A stretch of 5,598 nucleotides of DNA. Origin: Methanobacteriota archaeon (lineage in GTDB: Archaea > JACRDV01). The position numbers were made by a program, and so were the translations under genes. Shown here piece by piece: positions 1 to 4,462 of the stretch. Below the pieces are notes generated by a model. The model was not told where the DNA came from. It worked only from the letters and a program-made list of their open reading frames with translations, and did not search any database. Location: positions 1 through 5,598 of the forward strand of contig JACRDV010000139.1 of assembly GCA_024860865.1 (NCBI GenBank), in the 5' to 3' direction. Every line of letters begins with the position of its first letter. Position 1 is the first letter of the stretch.

Positions 1-66
1 AAGTACAAATTTGATCAACTTTTCCAGTATTTCGAAGGTGCAAATGAAAAACTAGCATCGATATAA
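1..66 (+). CDS. C-terminal end of an unknown plus-strand protein (partial)
   Basis: Frame 1 of the plus strand is open from the left edge to a TAA at 64-66. It gives a 21-residue tail, KYKFDQLFQYFEGANEKLAS plus a final Ile, with the mixed charged and aromatic composition expected of a real protein end. The opposite strand here reads as a Leu/His/Cys-rich stretch that looks out of frame, which favours this reading. A T6 run at 127-132 lies downstream and could serve as an archaeal poly-T terminator. The family cannot be recognised from so short a piece. The call is inferred from composition only and would fail if the sequence left of the window does not keep this frame open. Confidence 0.35.
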   Translation, partial: KYKFDQLFQYFEGANEKLASI

Positions 67-102
67 ATGAGAGATTTACTTCCTGCAAAATCCAAGAGAA
101 AC

Positions 103-325
103 TTAGGCATCTCCTACCTTGGATACTTTTTTCTGTAATAATAGTTAAAAGCTCAGGATCTAGGGTTGCAAAGGTTACTTCATCTTCATCAGCTGGGCCT
201 AAAATACCCGCTGTTTCTTTTACTTTCATTTCTTTAACAGGCTTCATTAGCCCTAACACCTTATCATAGATAATTTCTAACTCATCGTTTTCCTTATTTT
301 TTTGGCGGTAAAACTTTTTCAGCAT
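103..325 (-). CDS. Small hypothetical protein, probably frameshifted near its C-terminus
   Basis: The frame begins at ATG 325-323 (MLKKFYRQKNKENDELEIIY...) and reads like an acidic/basic soluble protein for about 66 codons, to ...LDPELLTIITEK. After the A6 run (T6 at 127-132 on the plus strand) the frame stays open to the window edge, but as a Leu/Cys/His-rich sequence that overlaps the convergent gene ending at 66. Reading five A instead of six gives a short natural-looking end, ITEKVSKVGDA, and a TAA at 105-103, about 73 residues in total. The stated end assumes that correction; uncorrected, the frame runs off the left edge. No clear Shine-Dalgarno site is present. A TTAAATA box at about 377-384 could be its promoter. 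I recognise no family. Confidence 0.4.
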
Positions 326-376
326 ATGTGTTTCTTTCAATTTTTCTCAAATCTTAACAATTTTTTCTTTATTCTC

Positions 377-384
377 TATTTAAT
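377..384 (-). promoter_or_regulatory. Possible archaeal TATA box for the ORF starting at 325
   Basis: On the minus strand this reads CTATTAAA/TTAAATAG, an AT-rich box about 55 nt upstream of the ATG at 325. That would give a leader of roughly 30 nt. It is a weak call because the surrounding DNA is AT-rich and no BRE element stands out. Confidence 0.2.
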
Positions 385-407
385 AGAAGGTTCCTATGAA
401 AAATATT

Positions 408-456
408 TGCGAAATCTTATGGTTCGCACCCACTTTTTCATTTAGTTTTAAATGAA
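408..456. repeat. Two small inverted repeats in the gap after argS
   Basis: TGCGAA (408-413) and TTCGCA (423-428) form a 6-bp stem with a 9-nt loop. TTCATTTA (437-444) and TAAATGAA (449-456) form a perfect 8-bp stem with a GTTT loop. They lie downstream of the argS stop at 498 in its direction of transcription. No T-run follows either stem on the argS transcript strand, so they do not look like intrinsic terminators. They could be processing hairpins or chance structure. Nothing else is apparent in 326-497. Confidence 0.35.
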
Positions 457-497
457 CTCGCTCAATGTATGGTTGCTTTATTTCGCGATAATTTTTA

Positions 498-2222
498 CTA
501 CATTTCAGTGGGAGCAGCAATTCCCAGTAAATCTAAAGAATTAGCTAACACTTGCCGTACACAATTAACTAAAGCCAATCTTGCGGAGAATAATTCTGGT
601 GTTTCAGCCTTAAGCACAGGCACAAATCGATAAAATTTATTAAACTCATCAGCAAGAGCTTGGGCATATATCGCTACCAAGTAAGGCTTCCTTGTTTGAG
701 CTGCCTCTTCAACTACACTTGGATATTTTGCTAAAAGTTTAACTAACCTTTTTTCATAAGAAGATAGAAGCAACTGATAATTGGTTTCCTTTGGTAGCTT
801 AGCTTTCTCAAGAATTCTGCAAGCTCGAGCATGTGCATACTGAATAAAAGGCGCTCCAATTCGTTCAAAGTCTAAAGCTTCTTCCCATTTGAAAACCATT
901 GGCTTCTCCGGCGCAACCTTGACTATATTGTATTTTATTGCTCCAATTCCAACCATTTCCGCTGTTTTTGCCTTGAAAATTTCTAAGGCTTCTGTTCGCC
1001 TTTTTTCAACTTCTTTTTTGGCTCGATCAATTGCTTCATCTACTAACTCATCAACCGAAATGAATCTACCGGCTCTTGTAGACATTTTTCCAAATGGCAG
1101 GCTAACAAACTCAAAGATTATTACTTCCGGCATTTGTTGCTGGCCAAGAATTTGCAACGCAAGCTTTAGTTGTTGCATTGGAAGTTTATGATCTGCTCCA
1201 ACTATATCGACTACCTGGTTGGCCTGACTAAACTTCCAAAAGTGATAGGCAATATCCCTAGTTGTATAGAGAGTTGTTCCATCGCCTCTAGTTAGAACCA
1301 ATGCTTTTTCGACACCAAACTTGGCTAAATCGAGGATTAATGCCCCAGCCTCTTCTTTTGCATGTGCTGTTTTTCCTAATTGCTCTAGAATTTTTTGAAC
1401 TGAACCATTTCTGACAAAAGTGCTTTCCCAGATAAACTTATCGTGTCTAACTCCTAATCTTGTCAGTGTTTGGACAATTCCTTTTATACAAAAATTAACA
1501 GCAAACTTAAATTGCTCTACTACCTTAGGATCATTTGCTTCATATTTGCGAAGTAATTCATTCACTTGATTCTCAATCGTTGGATCTTGCCCTAATCGTT
1601 TATTTGCTTCAATATAAACATCAACGATTTTATGGTCTGGCTTTTTATCTTCAGTCAGCTGAGCTTTTAGATTTAAAATTCCCCAAACAACCAGAGCAAT
1701 TTGTCTTCCCATATCGTTAATGTAATATTGAACTTCAACTTGATAGCCAGCTGCTCTTAAAATCCGAGCCAGAGAATCTCCGATGACTAAATTTCTTAAA
1801 TGGCCAACGTGTAATGGCCCGTCTGGGTTGGCACTTGTGTGCTCTAGTAACAAAATTACTTCTTTCCCAACATCAGACGAGCCATATTTTGAGCCTAGTT
1901 CATGAATTGACTCCAGTGTTATTTGAGCTAGTTTGGGATAATTAACAAAGAAATTAATATAACCAGGGTCAGCTGCATTAACTCTTTCAATTAAACTATC
2001 TGGTTGAATTTCAATTTGTTCAACTAGTTCATCAGCAAAAACCGTCGGAGCCTTTCCTAATTTTTTTGCTAGCTCAAGGCAAATTGGAGTCGCTAACTCA
2101 CCAAATGATTCTTCAGTTGGCTCCTCGAATTTAATTTCAGCTGGTTTTAGACCTAATTTATCAAACGCTCCAAATAAAATCTGCTTAGCTTGAGCTTGAA
2201 TGGTAGAGTAAGGATTGCTCAT
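498..2222 (-). CDS. argS: Arginyl-tRNA synthetase, complete
   Basis: This 574-residue class Ia synthetase charges tRNA-Arg with arginine using ATP, in the cytoplasm. The N-terminal region (about 1-105) fits the ArgRS-specific additional domain. The Rossmann catalytic domain carries the HIGH signature as HVGH at residues 138-141, inside GPLHVGHLRN. The second signature, KMSTR (379-383, followed by AG), is the ArgRS form of KMSKS. The C-terminal part from about residue 455 (APFIQYAHARACRIL...) is the helical DALR anticodon-binding domain. Length is normal for the family and no frameshift is seen. The ATG at 2222-2220 gives MSNPYSTIQAQAKQIL, a usual ArgRS N-terminus. No Shine-Dalgarno site precedes it, and an AT-rich box about 28 nt upstream would fit a leaderless transcript. 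Only 45 bp separate it from a divergent transposase relic, so its upstream DNA has probably been remodelled. Isoleucine is coded mainly by ATT. Confidence 0.97.
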   Translation of the reverse strand: MSNPYSTIQAQAKQILFGAFDKLGLKPAEIKFEEPTEESFGELATPICLELAKKLGKAPTVFADELVEQIEIQPDSLIERVNAADPGYINFFVNYPKLAQITLESIHELGSKYGSSDVGKEVILLLEHTSANPDGPLHVGHLRNLVIGDSLARILRAAGYQVEVQYYINDMGRQIALVVWGILNLKAQLTEDKKPDHKIVDVYIEANKRLGQDPTIENQVNELLRKYEANDPKVVEQFKFAVNFCIKGIVQTLTRLGVRHDKFIWESTFVRNGSVQKILEQLGKTAHAKEEAGALILDLAKFGVEKALVLTRGDGTTLYTTRDIAYHFWKFSQANQVVDIVGADHKLPMQQLKLALQILGQQQMPEVIIFEFVSLPFGKMSTRAGRFISVDELVDEAIDRAKKEVEKRRTEALEIFKAKTAEMVGIGAIKYNIVKVAPEKPMVFKWEEALDFERIGAPFIQYAHARACRILEKAKLPKETNYQLLLSSYEKRLVKLLAKYPSVVEEAAQTRKPYLVAIYAQALADEFNKFYRFVPVLKAETPELFSARLALVNCVRQVLANSLDLLGIAAPTEM

Positions 2223-2242
2223 AAATACTATGTGGAGTTCTT

Positions 2243-2257
2243 CAATTAAATTAATTT
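2243..2257 (-). promoter_or_regulatory. Possible TATA region of argS
   Basis: On the minus strand the AATTAATTTAATT stretch is centred about 28 nt upstream of the argS ATG, the distance expected between an archaeal TATA box and the start of a leaderless mRNA. No Shine-Dalgarno sequence precedes argS, which agrees with this. The assignment is inferred from position and composition only. Confidence 0.3.
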
Positions 2258-2264
2258 AGGTGAT
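2258..2264 (+). promoter_or_regulatory. Strong Shine-Dalgarno site of the transposase relic
   Basis: AGGTGAT lies 3 nt before the ATG at 2268 and is fully complementary to the conserved 3' end of archaeal 16S rRNA (ATCACCTCC). The translation signal of the truncated transposase is therefore still intact, and it fixes 2268 as the start. Confidence 0.75.
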
Positions 2265-2267
2265 AAA

Positions 2268-2495
2268 ATGAAAAACCCAAATTATGTTGGATTGGATGTA
2301 CATAAAAGCTTTACTCATGTTACAGCATTAAATGGTGGAGAAGTAGCTAAGCTTAAAAATTTCAGCAAGGAATTCTATAACTTCTTTGAGAGCTTATCAA
2401 AAAGAGCTAGGGTTGAAGTAGCCATAGAATCTACAGATGTTCTCATGCGTTCGGTTGCTATGAAAAAGATTAATTGCTTGATTTGCCTTTTTTAG
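2268..2495 (+). pseudogene. IS110-family transposase, N-terminal fragment
   Basis: The 75-residue frame begins NYVGLDVHKSFTHVTALNGG and contains VEVAIEST. These match the start of the DEDD (RuvC-like) domain of IS110-family transposases: D10 in GLDVHK is the first catalytic Asp, and E54 in VAIEST corresponds to the Glu. Intact family members are roughly 300-400 residues, with two further Asp residues and a C-terminal transposase domain containing a catalytic Ser; all of that is missing. Family resemblance stops at about D57, exactly where an inverted-repeat sequence begins (2439), and the last 18 residues (VLMRSVAMKKIN...) come from that foreign DNA. The start codon and Shine-Dalgarno site are intact. 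It diverges from argS with a 45-bp gap. It is most likely an inactive relic; a short expressed peptide cannot be excluded. Confidence 0.8.
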
Positions 2496-2779
2496 CTCAA
2501 TTTGCTTTAAATTGCCGATTTAGCCTTCAATTTTTTTCATTTGTTCTTCTAATGGCGCAGCCAATGTCTTGTTGGTGTACTTTTTGGTGTACTTTTTATG
2601 ATTTGCTCTAAAAACAAAAATTTTCTCATTTTCCCGCGAGTTTTTTCCCTTCAGTTTGAATCTTGAGCCACTTTTTCTTTAACTGAGAGAACTTTTCAAA
2701 AATTTTTTTAAAAAATTGCTTTGCTACGGCATAGAAGCTAGCTAAAATTTCTAACCACCCACCGAAGACGCATGAGAAC
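2439..2779. mobile_element. Possible 341-bp element bounded by inverted repeats
   Basis: GTTCTCATGCGTTCGGT at 2439-2455 is matched in inverted orientation by 2761-2779, which reads GTTCTCATGCGTCTTCGGT on the minus strand. The two ends are identical apart from a 2-nt gap. The left end starts precisely where the IS110 transposase homology ends. This is what a small non-autonomous (MITE-like) element or the ends of a decayed insertion sequence would look like. No target-site duplication is visible (flanks GAT and CTT), and the rest of the transposase does not resume on the right side, so a simple insertion is not proven. The interior holds a frameshifted minus-strand reading frame and a 12-bp tandem repeat. 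Confidence 0.45.
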
Positions 2780-2796
2780 CTTAAAAGGAGCTTTTT
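2520..2796 (-). pseudogene. Unrecognised Lys-rich ORF split by a frameshift
   Basis: Two overlapping minus-strand frames read like parts of one protein. The upstream part (2796-2626, 56 codons) includes WLEILASFYAVAKQFFKKI and KWLKIQTEGKKLAGK before a TGA. The downstream part (2678-2520, 52 codons) includes ENEKIFVFRANHKKY and KTLAAPLEEQMKKIEG before a TAA. Removing one A from the A6 run at 2641-2646 (T6 on the plus strand) joins them as ...WLKIQTEGKNSRENEKIFVF.... No ATG, GTG or TTG start is seen in the upstream part, and its beginning overlaps the 2748-2779 repeat, so it may be the 3' remnant of a gene. I do not recognise a family. Composition is the only evidence. Confidence 0.3.
2574..2597. 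repeat. Perfect 12-bp tandem duplication
   Basis: GGTGTACTTTTT occurs twice head to tail with no mismatch (2574-2585 and 2586-2597). The unit is a multiple of three. In the minus-strand frame described for 2520-2796 it duplicates the four residues KYTK, so it would not disturb that frame. Replication slippage is the simplest origin. Confidence 0.85.
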
Positions 2797-2825
2797 CTAA
2801 TCACCAACCGGGGATGCATAAGAAT
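2748..2825. repeat. Pair of diverged 32-bp direct repeats
   Basis: Copy 1 (2748-2779) and copy 2 (2794-2825) both follow the pattern TTTCTAAYCACC-MACCGRRGAYGCATRAGAAY, differing at 7 of 32 positions, 6 of them transitions. A 14-nt segment with a small AAAAG/CTTTT stem separates them. The outer bases (TTCT and AGAA) are complementary within each copy. The right half of copy 1 is also present in inverted orientation at 2439-2455, so at least three related sequences exist in this zone. The spacing is far too short for a working CRISPR spacer. Transposon ends or a structured intergenic repeat are more likely. Confidence 0.7.
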
Positions 2826-2828
2826 GTA

Positions 2829-2858
2829 CGTACAATCAGACTAATATAGGATTGAAAT
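2829..2858 (+). repeat. Solitary CRISPR-repeat-like 30-mer
   Basis: This 30-nt sequence has AATCAGAC at 2835-2842 and ends in GGATTGAAAT (2849-2858). From memory, the 30-nt Methanothermobacter thermautotrophicus repeat begins GTTAAAATCAGACC and ends GGGATTGAAAT; position by position I count 24 of 30 identical. The Pyrococcus repeat (core CAATAAGACTAAAATAG, ending ATTGAAAG) is also close. The match covers the two conserved parts of this repeat class, the internal RYCAGAC-like block and the ATTGAAA tag. Only one copy is present in the window, so there is no array here. The palindrome TGTACGTACA (2825-2834) overlaps its start. It may be a remnant repeat or a chance resemblance. Confidence 0.5.
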
Positions 2859-2917
2859 TAAGTAATTTATTTGAGAAAAGTTGAAGTTGAGCAAATAATG
2901 GAAGGTAGGGAAGCTAA
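2859..2917. other. Short unassigned gap between the repeat and the HEPN gene
   Basis: These 59 nt lie between the CRISPR-like unit and the stop codon of the HEPN gene. They contain no gene, no long T-run on either strand and no second repeat copy. If the 30-mer is a true CRISPR repeat, the first part of this stretch is where a spacer would lie. Confidence 0.3.
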
Positions 2918-3349
2918 TTATGGATCTATTTTATTCTTCTTACAAAATTCTAACAAACTTTTCAAAGTTCTCTCTAAAGTATCAATGAACTCATTCAAAT
3001 TTTCATGAATTATTTCAGCTTTTACATCCGCGTACATGTGAACTATTATATTCCTTATGCCTATAAGATCTTCTATACTCTTGCCTAATTTATTTTCTAA
3101 GATCTTATTCTCCCTCAAGATCCTCACAGTATCTTTGTAGGCAGAAGGAACTTTCAAAGCCATTTTTGATATTATGACATTTGACAAATCTATTATAGCT
3201 TCTGTACAAACTTGCAGATTCCTTTCAGCTATTGACTGAAGTTTTAAACTTTTTGAATAATCATCGAAGCTTACTTTAGTAATTTCCCTGAGAAGTTTTA
3301 CACCTTCTTCAAACCTTTCTATTCGTCTAAGAGTACTTTCACTTACCAT
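2918..3349 (-). CDS. hepT: HEPN-domain ribonuclease toxin, HepT-like (DUF86)
   Basis: This 143-residue all-helical protein is the toxin of a HEPN/MNT toxin-antitoxin pair. It carries R99-NIIV-H104-M-Y106, the RX4HXY active site of HepT-type RNases; in characterised systems Arg and His cleave RNA, and the Tyr is adenylylated by the partner MNT enzyme to silence it. The upstream helices (AERNLQVCTEAIIDLSNVII) are typical of DUF86. The frame is open up to 3406, but the start at ATG 3349-3347 (MVSESTLRRIERFEEG) is preferred. It fits the family N-terminus, has AGGT about 8 nt upstream, and overlaps the MNT gene by 11 nt, the usual translational coupling. All catalytic residues are present, so it looks functional. 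Isoleucine is coded largely by ATA, unlike argS, which suggests horizontal acquisition. Substrate specificity cannot be read from the sequence. Confidence 0.9.
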   Translation of the reverse strand: MVSESTLRRIERFEEGVKLLREITKVSFDDYSKSLKLQSIAERNLQVCTEAIIDLSNVIISKMALKVPSAYKDTVRILRENKILENKLGKSIEDLIGIRNIIVHMYADVKAEIIHENLNEFIDTLERTLKSLLEFCKKNKIDP

Positions 3350-3764
3350 GTAATAACCTTTCAACTTTTTCTTCCCAATGTCTTTGAATGTAGTACTTAA
3401 AATCAAGATACTTTTTTATTATGCCAGTTTTTTCTTCCACAAACTTTTCCTCATCCGAAGCAAAAATTTTTACACCTGTAGAGAAGATCTCATACAATAA
3501 GCCTTCATTAGCTTTATTTAAAATTACTATATCAACACTTCTTTTCAATTCATCTTCAAGTATTTCCTTTATTTTTATTATCTTATCTAATAAAATTTTT
3601 GAACTGGTAGGAAGTTGTTTAAATTTTATTCCTATATCTACATCACTTTCTTGGTTTAGTTTTCCTCTAATAGCTGAGCCAAAAATGATAGCATAATCTA
3701 TTCCAAGATCGGCTCCAACTTTATTTAAAACTTTTTTGCTTTTTTCGACGAACTCCACTACCAT
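3339..3764 (-). CDS. mntA: MNT-type nucleotidyltransferase antitoxin, MntA-like
   Basis: This 141-residue minimal nucleotidyltransferase has G29-S30 followed by exactly ten residues and D41-V-D43, the GSX10DXD motif of MntA antitoxins, with a third acidic residue D78 in SVDIVILN. Family members transfer AMP from ATP onto the active-site Tyr of the cognate HEPN toxin and so inactivate it. The C-terminal part (LDFKYYIQRHWEEKVERLL) is the helical tail common in this family. It is the first gene of the pair and overlaps hepT by 11 nt, so antitoxin is made first. ATG 3764-3762 (MVVEFVEKSKKVLNKV) is the only sensible start. There is no good Shine-Dalgarno site, but a TATA-like box sits about 27 nt upstream, consistent with a leaderless message. 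An orphan ORF ends 18 nt upstream. Codon use is ATA-rich, as in hepT. Confidence 0.9.
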   Translation of the reverse strand: MVVEFVEKSKKVLNKVGADLGIDYAIIFGSAIRGKLNQESDVDIGIKFKQLPTSSKILLDKIIKIKEILEDELKRSVDIVILNKANEGLLYEIFSTGVKIFASDEEKFVEEKTGIIKKYLDFKYYIQRHWEEKVERLLHGK

Positions 3765-3782
3765 CTTTAATTACTCTTTATT

Positions 3783-3947
3783 TTACTTTAAAAAACTTAA
3801 TAGCTCAATATCCATCACTTTTTCCAACTCTATTTCATTGATACTTTCTACTTTATTCCAAATTACTTCTGAATTTTGTATTTCTCTCTCCTTTATCCAC
3901 GTTTTAAAATCTTTTAATTCTTTGTAGAAATGTTCACATATTTTCCT
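3783..3947 (-). pseudogene. Orphan ORF upstream of mntA, lacking a start in its frame
   Basis: This 54-codon minus-strand frame reads [20 protein letters not shown], then VIWNKVESINEIELEKVMDI and LLSFLK before a TAA. It is charged, helix-prone and protein-like, but has no start codon: an in-frame TAA at 3948-3950 precedes it. Adding one A to the A4 run at 3941-3944 joins it to the upstream frame ([12 protein letters not shown]...[12 protein letters not shown] at 4015), giving a protein of about 78 residues. It ends 18 nt before mntA on the same strand and uses ATA codons as the MNT/HEPN genes do, so it may belong to that module. I do not recognise a family. It could be a third component of the toxin-antitoxin locus, a decayed gene, or a real gene hidden by a one-base sequence error. 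Confidence 0.4.
3787..3795 (-). promoter_or_regulatory. Possible TATA box of the MNT/HEPN operon
   Basis: TTTTTTAAA on the minus strand is centred about 27 nt upstream of the mntA ATG, the distance expected for an archaeal TATA box on a leaderless transcript. It overlaps the 3' end of the ORF ending at 3783, so the pair could be transcribed both from here and by read-through from upstream genes. Confidence 0.35.
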
Positions 3948-4140
3948 TTAATCCTATCTGAAACAAAATCATAAGAACAGTTAAATTCCAGCCGAAACTC
4001 CTTTACAGCTTTCATCTTACATCTTGGACAAACATGTCTTTGCTTTTCTATAGCCTCGATTTTAGCAATTTTTGCCCTTGCCTTTTTTCCATATCTCGAG
4101 CCAAACCTTCCAGCAGTTCCAACTTTTTTTTCTTACCCAT
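3914..4140 (-). pseudogene. rpl37ae: Ribosomal protein eL43 (L37Ae), frameshifted and atypical at the C-terminus
   Basis: The frame 4132-3914 reads [20 protein letters not shown], then [20 protein letters not shown], the unmistakable N-terminal and first zinc-ribbon part of large-subunit protein eL43. The expected start, ATG 4140 with TAGGTAGTG just upstream, reads MGKKKK and then leaves this frame: the A8 run (T8 at 4124-4131) is one base short of the nine needed for MGKKKKVGTAG. The second half is also abnormal. Instead of an R-x-x-x-GIW-x-C-x-x-C ending, it reads [12 protein letters not shown], with one Cys of the second pair absent. A shifted frame there spells VSAGI next to NC, so two further compensating indels are possible. 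The PDCD5 stop lies 16 nt upstream, suggesting an operon. It may be a broken copy, a sequence error, or a gene needing slippage. Confidence 0.75.
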
Positions 4141-4156
4141 ACACTACCTAATTATT

Positions 4157-4402
4157 TTAAATTTTTTCCCAGAAGTTAATTGGCTTAACATTTCTCAGCT
4201 CTTCATCTGTAATTAATCGCTTAATTTGTCCAGCCTGATAGAGTTGAACCAAATAAAGTTCTATCTGGGTTGCTAACTCAGGTTTAACAACCTTTACTCT
4301 CCCTAGCCTTTCTCTAGCTTCTTTTGTAACACTTTTCCCAATACCTCTTTCTTCAGAGCTTCTAGTTGAGCTAACTCATAAGGTGTAAATTGAATCTTCC
4401 AT
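4157..4402 (-). pseudogene. PDCD5-family DNA-binding protein, frameshifted
   Basis: The lower part of this region reads TKEARERLGRVKVVKPEL, ATQIELYLVQLYQAGQIKRL and ITDEELRNV...FWEKI before a TAA at 4159-4157, the conserved core of archaeal PDCD5 (TFAR19-related) DNA-binding proteins. The preceding segment, YELAQLEALKKEVLGKVL, belongs in front of it but lies in another frame; one base is missing near 4326-4329 (TTACA where TTAACA would keep VLTKEA in frame). ATG 4402 is in the frame of the core, but that frame has a TGA at 4378-4376, so a second discrepancy is needed to start there. The usual charged N-terminal helix of about 30 residues is not seen. Family members are small helical DNA-binding proteins of unsettled role. 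It lies between aRF1 and eL43 on the same strand. Confidence 0.75.
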
Positions 4403-4449
4403 AAATTAATATAATAATAAAACCAATCCTCTTAATAATTATTGGTACA

Positions 4450-4460
4450 GAAAACAAAAA
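4450..4460 (-). terminator. Poly-T terminator after aRF1
   Basis: Immediately after the aRF1 TAG the minus strand reads CCTTTTTGTTTTC. Runs of T just downstream of a stop codon are the common archaeal termination signal. Together with the AT-rich tract at 4403-4425 it may separate aRF1 transcription from the PDCD5/eL43 genes. Confidence 0.5.
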
Positions 4461-4462
4461 GG

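Noticed and set aside
408-456. tRNA-like T-arm (GGTTCGCACC near 421-430)
   Set aside because: No acceptor stem, anticodon arm or 3' partner can be drawn around it; only two isolated small hairpins are present.
889-1191. Plus-strand ORFs inside argS, mntA and aRF1 (for example 889-1191, 3421-3696, 5025-5369)
   Set aside because: They are antisense shadows of well-supported genes. Their translations are Ser/Phe/Ile-rich without motifs.
2748-2825. Two-repeat CRISPR array
   Set aside because: The separating segment is only 14 nt and contains its own small stem, and the copies differ at 7 of 32 positions. Working arrays have spacers of roughly 30-40 nt.
2780-2845. Continuation of the IS110 transposase to the right of the inverted repeat (LKGAFSNHQPGMHKNVRTIR)
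   Set aside because: The frame is open but shows neither the remaining DEDD residues nor the C-terminal serine motif of the family.
3350-3406. Longer HEPN start at 3406 (MILSTTFKDIGKKKLKG...)
   Set aside because: It would overlap the MNT gene by 68 nt and adds residues that are the out-of-frame shadow of the MNT C-terminus. ATG 3349 has an AGGT site and the family-like N-terminus.
4050-4140. 30-codon [23 protein letters not shown] from ATG 4140
   Set aside because: It is the eL43 DNA read in the wrong frame after the A8 run. The other frame gives a clear ribosomal protein match.
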